A stretch of DNA of 64,000 nt, from NCBI GenBank assembly GCA_963732775.1, contig CAVTAR010000002.1, forward strand, positions 1 through 64,000, written 5' to 3'. How positions within the stretch are numbered: position 1 is the stretch's first letter; every line of letters starts with the position of its first letter. Both the position numbers and the translations under genes were made by a program. The stretch is from CAVRQM01 sp963732775. Its GTDB lineage: Bacteria > Pseudomonadota > Alphaproteobacteria > Acetobacterales > Acetobacteraceae. A model generated the notes under the pieces. The model was given only the letters and a program-made list of their open reading frames with translations, made no database searches and was not told where the DNA came from. Below, piece after piece: positions 35,893 through 45,241 of this stretch.

Positions 35893-37152
35893 TCAGGCAA
35901 GCGGCTCCATCCTGCCCCCGAGCGGCACCATGGTCGCCCCCGCGTTCGACGTCACCACCAGGTCGTAGTGCGTGCCGCCGCCGTGCCGCCACTGGCCGCC
36001 GACGAGCGGGGTTTTGGCGACGTTGCGCACCGGCCCGCGGCTCCAGTCGATGCGGCCCACGATCGTGTCGAGCTGCGTGGCGGCGACGGCCTTGGCCACC
36101 GCATCCTTTTCGGAGGGATTGCCGGAGCGGGTCAGCGCATCGGCTGCCACCTCGAACAGCGCGTGCGCGAAGCCGATCGGCTGCGTCCACTGCTTGCCGG
36201 TGGTCTTCGTGTAGTCATCGGCCAGTTGCGCGGCACTCGCGCCCGTGAGCGAACTGCGGAACGGGTGCGACGGCGTCCACCACACCTCCGACCCGAGGTT
36301 ATGGCCGCTGTCGCCGAGCGCCTCCAGCGACGACGGGAACAGCAGCGCCTTGCCGATGGTGGCGCATTTCGGCGCGAACCCCTGCTGCCTGGCCTGGATC
36401 CAGAAGGTGGTGAAGTCGGGTGGGATCATCACGCCGGTGACGATGTCGGCGCGCGCGCCCTTGAAGGCACCGATCTGGGCGGAGAAGTCGTTGGACAGGT
36501 TCTGGTAGCGGCCCGGGTCGACGATGCGATACCCGTTGCTCGCCAGCACCGGCGGGAAGCCGCGCTGCTTGTCGCCCCAGGCGTTGCCGTCGCCGTCGTT
36601 GGGGAACAGGCCGGCCACGATGTGGTCCGTGCCGAGCTGGTTCCACATGTCGGTGAAGGTCGCGATGACGTCCTCGAGCCCCCAGAAGAAGTGATAGGTC
36701 CACTCGAAGCCCACCTTCGGGTCGCCGCCGCGGGTGAAGAACCAGGGCTGCCAGGGCACGACGGTCGAGATGCACGGCACGCCATTCACCTCGCACTGGT
36801 CGGACACCGGGTTCGCGGTCTCGGGCGTGGACGACACCAGCACGAGGTCGACGTTGTCCTTCAGGATCAGATCGCCCGCGACCGCCGCGGCACGGTTCGG
36901 GTTCGACTGGCTGTCCTTGACGACGATCTCGACCGGGAACGACTTGCCGTGGATCGATAGCCCCTTGGCGAAGGCCCGGCGCGCGCCGTCGAGCACGAAG
37001 CTGTCGGCTTCGCCGAACGGCGCCAGCGGGCCGGTGCGCGGGCTCACGTAGCCGATCTTCACGCCGGTCGCGGCACGGGCGAGGCGTGGGGCGGCGAGCG
37101 CCACCGCCGCCGTTCCCGCCAGCACCCCACGTCGGCCGATCGCCTCGATCAT
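35893..37152 (-). CDS. ABC transporter substrate-binding protein (Liv type), Tat-like signal
   Basis: Periplasmic binding protein of 419 residues. The N-terminus has a twin-arginine pattern (GRRGVLAG) followed by a hydrophobic stretch and a cut near ARA. The body follows the Peripla_BP_6 pattern: KIGYVSPRTGPLAPFG, VDLVLVSSTPETANPV, FPNDGDGNAWG and VTGVMIPPDFTTF. No permease or ATPase lies next to it, so it may use the Liv importer encoded at 21-27 kb or one elsewhere. Its place in the hydroquinone cluster suggests an aromatic ligand. Confidence 0.88.
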   Translation of the reverse strand: MIEAIGRRGVLAGTAAVALAAPRLARAATGVKIGYVSPRTGPLAPFGEADSFVLDGARRAFAKGLSIHGKSFPVEIVVKDSQSNPNRAAAVAGDLILKDNVDLVLVSSTPETANPVSDQCEVNGVPCISTVVPWQPWFFTRGGDPKVGFEWTYHFFWGLEDVIATFTDMWNQLGTDHIVAGLFPNDGDGNAWGDKQRGFPPVLASNGYRIVDPGRYQNLSNDFSAQIGAFKGARADIVTGVMIPPDFTTFWIQARQQGFAPKCATIGKALLFPSSLEALGDSGHNLGSEVWWTPSHPFRSSLTGASAAQLADDYTKTTGKQWTQPIGFAHALFEVAADALTRSGNPSEKDAVAKAVAATQLDTIVGRIDWSRGPVRNVAKTPLVGGQWRHGGGTHYDLVVTSNAGATMVPLGGRMEPLA

Positions 37153-37179
37153 TGCGGTTCCCCGTCGATCCTTGTTGGT

Positions 37180-38277
37180 TCAGCGTGCCGGCCGGCGTCC
37201 GTCGAAGGCGTCTTGCAGCAGCGACCGGATCCCGTCCCGCGTCATGGTGCGCGGGTTGTGATACGGGCTGCCGGCGGCAATCGCGGCGGCGCGATCGAGG
37301 TCGCCCGCACGCATGCCGATGTCGGCGAGCCGCAGCCCCGCCCCGAGTTGAGCGGCAAGGTCGTACAGCCCGGTCGCCGCGTCGTCGCTGCCGAGCGCGC
37401 GCGCGACCCGCGCCATCGCGTCGGGCGCCGCGTCGCGGTTGTAGGCCGCGACGTGGGCGATGACGACGGCGTGGGTCTCGGCGTGCGGCAGGCCGAACGT
37501 GCCGCCCAGGGTGTGGCAGAGCTTGTGGTGCAGTGCCATGCCGACCGCGCCCAGGCACGCGCCGGCGAGCCAGCATCCGTACTGCGCTGTCGCCCGGGTG
37601 GCCACGTCGCGCGGCTGGCGCACGACGAGCGGCAGGGTCGCTGACAATGCGCGGATCGCCTCCTCGGCCATCAGCGAGGTGATGGGGTTGGCGTCCTCGG
37701 CGTAGAGCGCCTCGACCGCATGGGCGATGGCGTTCATGCCGGAACTCGCGGACAGCGCCGGCGACAGTGATAGCGTGAGGTCCGCGTCGTAGAGCACCAC
37801 GCGCGGCAGCACGCGCGGGTCGCGGCCGGTGCGTTTCGTTCCGCCATCGGTAAGACCCCAGATCGGCGTCATCTCCGAGCCCGCGTAGGTGGTGGGCACG
37901 GCGATCACCGGCAGGTCGCTCTGCAGCGCGATCGCCTTGCCGAGCCCGATCGTGCTGCCGCCGCCGATCGCGACACAGCAATCGGCGCCGAGCCGGTGCG
38001 CTTCCTCGCGGGCCGCGCGCGCGACGGCGGCGGGGACGTGCATGGCCGCGCCGGCGTGGACGCCGGCGGCGCGCTCGCCCAGCAGGGCGGCCACGCGTTC
38101 GCCCAAGGCACGCTGGCCAGGCGTGGTGAGCACAAGCGCCCGACGCGCGCCGAGGCGGTCCACCTCGTCGGCCAGCCGCGCGAGCGAGCCCGCGCCGAAG
38201 ATGACGCGCGAGGGCAGGGCGGTGTAGGTGAACGCCAACGCCCGGTCCGGGGCGGCCGGGAGAGTCCTAACGCTCAT
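37180..38277 (-). CDS. Maleylacetate reductase (iron-type alcohol dehydrogenase family)
   Basis: Reduces maleylacetate to 3-oxoadipate with NAD(P)H, joining the hydroquinone and hydroxyquinol branches. Seen: the NAD-binding GGGSTIGLGKAIAL, the maleylacetate-reductase signature PTTYAGSEMTPIWG, and GMNAIAHAVEALYA, HKLCHTLGG and GLPHAETHAV, which include the family's histidines. 365 residues. Start: ATG at 38277, overlapping the stop of the aldehyde dehydrogenase gene (38267-38269). Coding is clean here, in contrast to the three genes upstream. Confidence 0.92.
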   Translation of the reverse strand: MSVRTLPAAPDRALAFTYTALPSRVIFGAGSLARLADEVDRLGARRALVLTTPGQRALGERVAALLGERAAGVHAGAAMHVPAAVARAAREEAHRLGADCCVAIGGGSTIGLGKAIALQSDLPVIAVPTTYAGSEMTPIWGLTDGGTKRTGRDPRVLPRVVLYDADLTLSLSPALSASSGMNAIAHAVEALYAEDANPITSLMAEEAIRALSATLPLVVRQPRDVATRATAQYGCWLAGACLGAVGMALHHKLCHTLGGTFGLPHAETHAVVIAHVAAYNRDAAPDAMARVARALGSDDAATGLYDLAAQLGAGLRLADIGMRAGDLDRAAAIAAGSPYHNPRTMTRDGIRSLLQDAFDGRRPAR

Positions 38278-39779
38278 AGAACGGCGTGCTTGGCGCGTCG
38301 ACGTTGACCCAGACCGATTTGGGCTGCGTGTACTCGCGCATCGCCTCGAAGCCCATCTCGCGGCCGTAGCCGCGATCTCGCCGACGCCGCCGAACGGCGA
38401 GCCGGGGTGGACGCGCTTGTAGCAGTTGATCCAGACCATGCCGGCGTGGATTTCCCGCGCGAGCAGGTGGGCGCGGCGACAGATCGCGGGTCCAGAAGCC
38501 CGGCGCCGAGGCCGTAATCGCGTGCCGTTGGCGATCGCCAGCGCCTCGTCGTCGTCACGGAAGGTGGGCACGGTGACGAACGGGCCGAACACCTCCTCGC
38601 TGCCGACCCGGTCGCCATGCCGCGCGCGCACCACGGTGGGCTCGACGAAGCAGCCGTGCCGCAGCAACTCGCGAGTCGGGCGCCTGTGCCGCCGGTGAGG
38701 ACCTTGCCGCCCTGCGCCCGCGCGACATCGCAATAGTGCAGCACGCGCGTCCTGGTGCTCGCGCGACGTCAGCGGCCCCATCTCGGTCGCGCCGTCCAGC
38801 GGGTTGCCGAGCCGGATGGATCGCGCCAGCGGCGACGAAGCGGTCCAGGAACTCGTCCGGCGATGCGCTCGTGCAGGATCAGCCGCGAGCCGGCGATGCA
38901 CGCCTGGCCCTGGTTGTGGAAGATCGCGAACGCCGAGCCGCCCACCGCGGCCGGGAGGTCGGCGTCCTCGAACACGATGTTCGCGCCCTTGCCGCCGAGT
39001 TCGAGCTGCAGCTTCTTGAGGTTGCCGGCGCGACGCCTGCACGATCCGCCGGCCGGTCTGCGTCGAGCCGGTGAACGACGACCTTGCCGACGTCCGGGTG
39101 CTCGGCGAGCCGCTGCCCCGCCGTCTGCCCATAGCCCGGCACGATGTTCACCACGCCGGGCGGGAAGCCGACCTCGGCCATCAGCTCGGCGATGCGCAGC
39201 GTCGACAGCGGCGTCAGTTCCGGACGGCTTCAGCACCACGGTGTTGCCCGGCCGCCAGCGCCGGCGCCATCTTCCAGCTCGTGAACATCAGCGGGAAGTT
39301 CCACGGCACGATCTGGCCGACGACGCCGATCGGCTCGCGCGTCGACGTAGTTGAGGAAGCCCGCGTCGACCGGCACGACGCTGCCCTCGAACTTGTCGGC
39401 CATGCCGCCGAAGTAGCGGAAGCACAGCGCGGTGCGCGGCACGTCGAGACGTGCGGCAGTCGCGGATCGGGTGGCCCGGTGTCCATCGCTTCGAGGCGCG
39501 CGAGCTCCTCGGCGTTCGGCCTCGATGCGCGTCGGCGAGCTTCAGCAGCAGCCGCCCGCGCTCGTGCGCTGCGAGTGCCCGCCCACGCCGGGAATGCGCC
39601 GCCGCGCCGCCTCCACCGCGCGATCGACGTCCTCCGCGCGCGCCTCGGCGACCTCGGCCAGCAGCGAATTGTCGAACGGGTTCAGCACCTCGAGCTTGCC
39701 GCCGGCGAGCGCGTCGACGAACTGGCCGCCGATGAACAGCTCGGTCGTGCATGCCGCGCCCGCCGCCGCGTCTGAGCAT
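38267..39779 (-). pseudogene. Aldehyde dehydrogenase (4-hydroxymuconic semialdehyde type), many frameshifts
   Basis: By context, oxidises 4-hydroxymuconic semialdehyde to maleylacetate. Pieces in all three frames line up as one ~500-residue aldehyde dehydrogenase: LFIGGQFVDA, VPWNFPLMF, ELGGKGANIVFED (catalytic Glu), GQACIAGSRL (catalytic Cys), GPFVTVPTF and a normal C-terminus SVWVNVDAPSTPFYER. Ten or more single-base indels are needed; several are near 39530, 39518, 39342, 38517 and 38374. Most look like an extra G or C beside an A. The ATG at 39779 overlaps the HapD stop (TGATG). No in-frame nonsense codons or large deletions were noticed. Confidence 0.82.
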
Positions 39780-40833
39780 CAGAACTCGCACGGCAGACGT
39801 TCGGGCGCCTGTGACCGGTCGCGGATCAGGTCCGGGATCTTCGGCGAGCCGTTCTCCCAGACGAGCAGCATCGAGCGCTTGGTCGAGTAGCCCTGGTGGC
39901 GGATGTCGGCCGGCATGCAGGCGACGTCGCCGGCGCGCTGCATGCACCACGCGCGCGGTCCGCCCCGGTGTCGCGGTCCTTGATCGTCCCAGACGATCTC
40001 GTCGGACAGCTGCAGGAACCACTCGCAGCGGTCGTTGCCGTGATCGACCGGCAGGATGAACTCCTCGGAGGTCGGGCAGAACAGGCTTTCGCGCACCACC
40101 GAGCATACGGACGGGTTCCAGGTCACGTCCGAGCGCGACAGGTAGGCGAACAGGTTGAAGGCGCTGCACCTCGTGCTCGAAGCCGGGCTCCACCTCGACC
40201 TCCGGCTGCGTCCTGCTGCACGTCGGCGAACATGCGGTTGACCGGGTAGCCGCTCGCGTCGCTGCGCAGCGGCGTGTCGCCGGGCAGGCCGACCATGCGC
40301 CTGGCGGTCACGCGCTTGCGCGTCACCGCCGGGTCGTTGTCGCCCGTTCTTGTGCCCCAAGGCGCCCCGGTCTCCATCGGCGCGGCGAACGGGTCGTAGC
40401 CTTCGTTGGTCCAGTCGCCGACCATCTGCTTGAAAATGTCCATCAGCGCGTCGGACTTGAACCGCTCGGTGACGTCGCGGCCGGCATCGCTTGTAGGTCG
40501 CGTTCATGGCGCCCATGAACAGCTCGACCTCGCCGTAGAAGTTGGTGGTGCCGAACACGCTCGTCGAAGTTCACCGTGCCGTAGAAGAACCCCCACGCGA
40601 CGTCGCGCATCAGCGCGCGCAGGAAGGCGTCGACCGGCATCTGGTGGCGGACCGTCGGCGTGCGGATATGCGCGAAATAGCCGTCGCGCGGAAAGCTGAA
40701 GCTGCCGGCGCGGAAGCGCTGGTAGCCGGTGACGTTGTCGGCCGGCTCCGACTGCGAAGTCGCGGGTGATCGGCAGTCCTCGCGGGTTGGCGATCTGCCG
40801 GTGCTGCGCGGCGTCTCTCATGGCCATGGCCAT
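39779..40833 (-). pseudogene. hapD: Hydroquinone 1,2-dioxygenase large subunit (HapD-like), many frameshifts
   Basis: Large subunit of the two-component Fe(II) dioxygenase that cleaves hydroquinone to 4-hydroxymuconic semialdehyde. Joined across frames it reads as a full protein of about 345 residues: GYFAHIRTP, MPVDAFLRALMRDVAWGFFY, ARRMVGLPGDTP, FNLFAYLSRSDVTWNP, FCPTSEEFILPV, and CMPADIRHQGYSTKRS. These match what I recall of HapD from 4-hydroxyacetophenone degraders. The ATG at 40833 has cgggag upstream. Indels recur roughly every 50-150 bases, as in its neighbours. Confidence 0.8.
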
Positions 40834-40853
40834 CGGCGTGCTCCCGCGTGGCT

Positions 40854-41362
40854 TCAGTGTTGGCAGATCTCCGCCCAGCTCTGGACCGTCTCCGGCCCGA
40901 GCGATGGTCTGGAACATCAGCGCGCACGGCGCTCGGCGCTGAAAGCGGTAGGCGCTGCCGACGGGCAGCATGCGCCATGTGCCCGCGGCCGAGCACGAGG
41001 CGTCCCATCTTGCTGCCGTCCGGGATCGCGCGTCGATGCCGGTGCGCGCCCTCGCTCTCCGGGTCGACGACCGCGTCGGGATCGTCGAGCTTGACGAGAT
41101 GGACCTCGACCTCGCCGTCCATGCACAGCACGAACTCGTCGTGGGCGCGGCGTGTACCAGGGCGACGTGCCCTCGGCGCGCGTCGACTTCGATCACGTAT
41201 TCGAAGTTCTTGCGCGACCACGACGCGCTCCCAAGGCTGCGACTTCGCGGCGACCTCGAAGACGTTGGAGAACACGTAGTTCTTCGGGTCGTCGTCGATG
41301 ACTTGGACGCCACCCTTGCGATAGCCGTCGATCGAGCCGAACTCGGTGGTGTACTCGGTCAT
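40854..41362 (-). pseudogene. hapC: Hydroquinone 1,2-dioxygenase small subunit (HapC-like), many frameshifts
   Basis: Small subunit of the hydroquinone dioxygenase, cupin-like, about 165 residues. Clean N-terminus: FGSIDGYRKGGVQVIDDD, NYVFSNVFEVAAKS. After VVVA the frame breaks repeatedly (near 41214, 41184, 41150, 41041, 41030 and 40972). Corrected segments are KNFEYVIEV, GTSPWYTAAHDEFVLCMDG, KMGRLVLGRGHMAMLPVG and the end SWAEICQH. Near 40929-40945 an added and a missing base cancel within 15 bases. ATG at 41362. It is the first gene of the minus-strand degradation operon, with the IclR gene divergent from it. Confidence 0.8.
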
Positions 41363-41459
41363 CCCCGCTTCCCTTGGCCCGCGCCTTGTGCGTATTGCGC
41401 ACGGGCGTTCTCTTGGCGCACAGGTACAGCGCGCCCCACTGAGCACTGTCAAGCACGCG

Positions 41460-42245
41460 ATGAATCAGGAGCCGATGCGCGCGCCACGCGAGAATGGCGA
41501 CTTCGTCGCCTCGCTCGCGCGCGGACTGGAGGTGATCCGCGCCTTCTCCCGCGAAGCGCCGGAGATGACGCTGTCGCAGGTCGCCGCGCGCACCGGCCTC
41601 ACACGTGCGGCGGCGCGCCGGTTCCTGATCACGCTGGAGCGGCTCGGCTATGTGTGCGCCGACGGCAAGCGGTTCAGGCTGGCGCCGCGCATCCTCGATC
41701 TCGGCTTCGCCTATCTCTCCTCGGTCGACATCTGGAATGCCGCCATGCCGCAGATGGAGGCGGTGAGTGCGGCGACCGGCGAGAGCTGCTCGGCCTGCGT
41801 CATCGAGGGGTGCGAGATCGTCTACGTCGCCCGCGTGCCGACCCGGCGCGTGATGTCGGTGTCGCTCAACCTCGGCGCGCGGCTGCCGGCGCTGGCCACC
41901 TCGCTCGGCCGCGTGCTGCTCGCCCACCTGCCGGCCGAGAAGGCGCGCGAGCGCGTCTTTTCGTGCGCGCACCGGGCCTACACCGCGCACACAGTCACCG
42001 ACCGCGAGGTGCTGTGGGAGATGCTGCAGACGGTGCGCGCGCAGGGCTGGGCGCTGGTGGACCAGGAGCTGGAGGAAGGGCTGCGCTCGATCGCCGTGCC
42101 TCTGCGCGGCAAAAGCGGCAAGGTGGTGGCCGCCATGAACGTGGGCGGCCACACGAGCCGCGTCTCGGTGCAGTGCCTGCGCGAGGAGACGCTGCCGATC
42201 CTGGCGCGCGCCGCCGAGGCGATCGCGAGCTCGCTCATCGGCTGA
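41460..42245 (+). CDS. IclR-family transcriptional regulator (PcaR/PobR-like)
   Basis: 261-residue regulator. N-terminal winged helix: FVASLARGLEVIRAFS, LSQVAARTGLTRAAARRFL and LERLGYV. The C-terminal effector domain contains GESCSACVIEGCEIVYVARV, RLPALATSLGRVLLA, ALVDQELEEGLRSIAVPL and AAMNVGGHTSRVS. These fit the beta-ketoadipate group of IclR proteins. It is divergent from hapC across about 100 bases, which makes it the probable activator of the hydroquinone operon. ATG at 41460. Its TGA overlaps the start of the CobT-like gene. Confidence 0.9.
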   Translation: MNQEPMRAPRENGDFVASLARGLEVIRAFSREAPEMTLSQVAARTGLTRAAARRFLITLERLGYVCADGKRFRLAPRILDLGFAYLSSVDIWNAAMPQMEAVSAATGESCSACVIEGCEIVYVARVPTRRVMSVSLNLGARLPALATSLGRVLLAHLPAEKARERVFSCAHRAYTAHTVTDREVLWEMLQTVRAQGWALVDQELEEGLRSIAVPLRGKSGKVVAAMNVGGHTSRVSVQCLREETLPILARAAEAIASSLIG

Positions 42246-44029
42246 TGGGCCAGCCGGTCCGCAGCACCGTCGGCAAGCGCGACGCGCGCGGCGTGGTGCG
42301 CCACGGGGGCGAGTGGCTGACGCTGTGGGCCGACCCGCTGAGCGTGGCAGCGCCCGCCGAGCGGCTCGCGGCGCGGCGAGAGAGAGGCGAGCGCGAGGCG
42401 CGGATGCGGGCGATCGGCGCCACGCTGCGCGCCATCGCCCACGCGCCGGCGGCCGGCGAGCCGGCCGCGCAACCCGCCTCGGTCGATGCGGCGGACCTGC
42501 CGGCCGCGCGGGGCGAGGCGGACAGCGCTGGGCTGCGGCTGCGCCATCACGACGCGGCGCTGCACGCGCGGCTCTCGCCGGTCGAGGCGCAGGCGAGACA
42601 AGTGTTCGACGTGCTGGAGGCGGCGCGCTGGCAGGCGCTGGGCGTGGCGCGGATGCCGGGCTGCCTGGAGAACCTGGCCGCCGCGATGGATCGCCGGCTC
42701 GACCGGCTGGGCCTGCGGGCCGCGCACCTGGCCGCGCAAGTGCCGCTGGCCGAGGCGCTGCCTTCGCTCGCGTTGCAGAGCCTGCTGGCCCTCGACATGC
42801 CGCTGCTGGACAGCGGGGCGATGCGCACCTGGCGCCAGTTCGCCTGCCATCGTTTCGGCGCCGCGCTCGATGCGCTGCGGCCGCACGTGGGCGACCAGGC
42901 GCGCTATGCGGCGGCCGCGCATGACGCGATCGCGGCGATGTTTACGGCAATGCAGTGGGACGATGCCGCGCCCGCCGTTCATCCCCGGCCCGTCGCTGGG
43001 CCATCGCCTGGGGCGGTGGCACCGACCGACGCCCGCGACGGGATGCCGCTCGAGGACGCTGGCCGTGGCACGCGCGCGCACCCGGCGATGGCGGTCGTGG
43101 CACCGCGCCCCTACCACGCCTTCACGCAGGCCTTCGACGAGGTAGTCGACGCCGCCGCGCTCGTCTCCGACGTCGACCGCCGTCGCCTGCGCGAGAAACT
43201 CGACCGGTCGATGCGCGAGGCAGGCGCCGGCCTGGCCCGCCTCGCCCATCGCCTGCAGCGCCAGCTCCAGGCGGAGCGGCTGTCCACCTGGCAATTCGAT
43301 AGCGAGGAGGGGCTGCTCGACGCCGCCCGCCTGGCCCGCATCGTCGCCGACCCGACGCGTCCGTTGTCGTTCAAGCAGGAGCGCCTCGCGGCCGCCCGCG
43401 ACACCGCGGTGATACTGCTGATCGACAATTCCGGCTCCATGCGCGGCCGCCCGGTGGCGCTGGCGGCGATGGCGGCCGATTTCGCGGCGGCGGCGCTCGA
43501 GCGGTGCGGCGTGGCCTGCGAGGTGCTGGGCTTCACCACCAACGGCTGGAACGGCGGTCGCGGCTTGCGCGCCTGGGCGGCGGCCGGCCGCCCGGCCGAT
43601 CCGGGGCGGCTCTGCGACCTGCGGCACGTGGTCTACAAGTCCGCCGCCATGCCGTATCGACGCGCGCGCGACAATTTCGGCGTGATGCTGGGCGACGACC
43701 TGCTGTGCGAGAACGTCGACGGCGAGGCGCTGCTGTGGGCGGCGGCGCGGCTGCACGCGCGACCGGAGCGGCGGCGCCTGCTGCTGGTGATTTCGGACGG
43801 CGCCCCCAACGATCGCTCGACGCTCGATGCAAACCGCGACGTCCTGTATCTCGCGCGCCACCTGCGCGCCGTGGTCGCGGCGATCGAGGCGCAGAGGCGT
43901 ATCGAGCTGTCGGCCATCGGCATCCGCCACGACGTCGGTGGCACCTATCGGCGTGCCGTCACGGTAGACGACGCGGCCGCGCTCGGCCCGGCCCTGCTGG
44001 CGCAGCTGGGGCGGTCGCTGCGGCGATGA
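42245..44029 (+). CDS. CobT-like VWA-domain protein
   Basis: 594-residue protein resembling the CobT subunit of aerobic cobaltochelatase. The N half is helical (RHHDAALHARLSPVEAQA, FDVLEAARWQALGVARMPGC). The C half is a VWA domain: MIDAS LLIDNSGSMRGRP (about residue 390), EVLGFTTNGWNGG, and LVISDGAPNDRSTLD. The segment YKSAAMPYRRARDNFGVML is typical of CobT. No cobS, cobN or other cobalamin gene is nearby. It is translationally coupled to IclR (TGATG), an unusual partner. It could be a moonlighting CobT or a VWA chaperone of another MoxR system. Confidence 0.83.
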   Translation: MGQPVRSTVGKRDARGVVRHGGEWLTLWADPLSVAAPAERLAARRERGEREARMRAIGATLRAIAHAPAAGEPAAQPASVDAADLPAARGEADSAGLRLRHHDAALHARLSPVEAQARQVFDVLEAARWQALGVARMPGCLENLAAAMDRRLDRLGLRAAHLAAQVPLAEALPSLALQSLLALDMPLLDSGAMRTWRQFACHRFGAALDALRPHVGDQARYAAAAHDAIAAMFTAMQWDDAAPAVHPRPVAGPSPGAVAPTDARDGMPLEDAGRGTRAHPAMAVVAPRPYHAFTQAFDEVVDAAALVSDVDRRRLREKLDRSMREAGAGLARLAHRLQRQLQAERLSTWQFDSEEGLLDAARLARIVADPTRPLSFKQERLAAARDTAVILLIDNSGSMRGRPVALAAMAADFAAAALERCGVACEVLGFTTNGWNGGRGLRAWAAAGRPADPGRLCDLRHVVYKSAAMPYRRARDNFGVMLGDDLLCENVDGEALLWAAARLHARPERRRLLLVISDGAPNDRSTLDANRDVLYLARHLRAVVAAIEAQRRIELSAIGIRHDVGGTYRRAVTVDDAAALGPALLAQLGRSLRR

Positions 44030-44107
44030 CGTCCGCGCCAGCCGACCTGGCAACGCCCTGGTAACCTCTTTCTGCTGCACTGCCGATTGTCACGGCGGAG
44101 TGCGCGG

Positions 44108-44776
44108 GTGCGCCACGAATGGGTCTCGGTCCTGCTCGCGGCGAGCGCGCCGGCGGCGTTTGCCTCGCCGCTGCCGCCGGCCATGCAGTGCCTGGCCGCG
44201 GCGGCGCTGGCCGAACAACGCTGGCACCTTCCCGCCGGCGTGCTGGCGGCGATCGGCGAAGTGGAAAGCGGCCGGCCCGACGCGGCCAGCGGCACCGCGC
44301 AGCCCTGGCCCTGGACCGCCAACGTGGCCGGGCTCGACTACGTGTTCGGCTCGGCCCTGGAGGCGGTCAACGTGGTCGGCTTCCTGCGCGCCCGCGGCAT
44401 CGGGTCGATCGACGTGGGCTGCTTCCAGGTCAATCTGCACCACCATCCGCAGGCGTTCGCCTCGGTGCGCGAGGGTTTCGATCCTGCGGCCAACGCCGAC
44501 TACGCCGGGCGCTTCCTGCGCGCGCTGTTTGAGCGCAGCGGCAGCTGGGTAGCAGCCATCGCCGCCTACCATTCGGCCGATCCCGACGAGGGTGGGCCGT
44601 ATCGCGCAAAGGTGCTACGCGCCTGGTTCTCACGCCGCACAGCCTGGCCCGAGGCGACCGGCGGCGTGGTCACGATTTCGGTCGCGATCCCCGTCTACAC
44701 GCCCGCCACGCTTCCCGCCCCGATGCGGGCCGCCGTGCAGAGGGCGATGCCGACGCCGTCCGTCTGGCAATGGTAA
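44108..44776 (+). CDS. Lytic transglycosylase (SLT domain), pilus-locus associated
   Basis: Exported muramidase-like protein of about 222 residues. A signal peptide (SVLLAASAPAAFASPL) is followed by the lysozyme-like fold: LPAGVLAAIGEVESGRPD (catalytic Glu), SIDVGCFQVNLHHHP (variant of the GxxQ motif) and WVAAIAAYHSAD. The GTG at 44108 gives the signal peptide start. It lies directly upstream of the Flp pilins and same-strand Tad genes; Tad loci often carry such an enzyme to open the cell wall for the pilus. Confidence 0.85.
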   Translation: MRHEWVSVLLAASAPAAFASPLPPAMQCLAAAALAEQRWHLPAGVLAAIGEVESGRPDAASGTAQPWPWTANVAGLDYVFGSALEAVNVVGFLRARGIGSIDVGCFQVNLHHHPQAFASVREGFDPAANADYAGRFLRALFERSGSWVAAIAAYHSADPDEGGPYRAKVLRAWFSRRTAWPEATGGVVTISVAIPVYTPATLPAPMRAAVQRAMPTPSVWQW

Positions 44777-44801
44777 GCGATCTATTAATTGAGATTTTCT
44801 C

Positions 44802-44830
44802 TTGACCTGACACACGATCTTGTGCAATCT
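44802..44830 (+). promoter_or_regulatory. Candidate sigma70 promoter of the Flp pilin genes
   Basis: ttgacc and caatct are separated by 17 bases, inside an AT-richer stretch that stands out from the GC-rich surroundings. It lies about 125 bases upstream of the first pilin ATG. Confidence 0.5.
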
Positions 44831-44954
44831 GTGGTTGCGGGATCGGTCCCGCTGAACCAAGGACCCGGCTGCTCGCGACACTCCAGTCGCGTCGGTCCGG
44901 GTGTCATACGCGCGGCGGGCATGGGGCCGGCCGCCTGCCAAGGAGCTGCCTTCG

Positions 44955-45131
44955 ATGAACCACATGATCCTCTGGGTCGCGACCTTCCTGAAGACCAACC
45001 GCCGCGCTGTGACCGCGCTGGAATACGGCCTGATCGCGGCACTGATCGCCGTCGTCATCATCACCGGCGTCACCACCATCGGCACCAACCTCGCCACCAA
45101 GTTCGGCAAGATCGCCACCGCCACGCAGTAA
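44955..45131 (+). CDS. flp1: Flp/Fap-type pilin, copy 1
   Basis: 58-residue type IVb pilin, the major subunit of Tad pili. It has the prepilin site before ALEYGLIAALIAVVIITGV, with the conserved Glu-Tyr pair, and a short basic leader (FLKTNRRAVT). The C-terminus is short (KIATATQ). The ATG at 44955 follows aaggag. A second copy lies 287 bases downstream, with its leader region duplicated. Confidence 0.95.
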   Translation: MNHMILWVATFLKTNRRAVTALEYGLIAALIAVVIITGVTTIGTNLATKFGKIATATQ

Positions 45132-45241
45132 TCTCGCGCGGCCGGCCGGGCATCGCGTCCCGGCCAAACCGTGACGACTCCGTTATGGATGCCGTATGAG
45201 CGCCGGCGTCGAGCCGGCCGCCTGACAAGGAGCTGCCTTCG

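Noticed and set aside
38267..41362. Programmed frameshifting in the hap genes
   Set aside because: No slippery sequences or fixed sites; indels are many, of both signs and spread along three genes, which fits sequence error or decay better.
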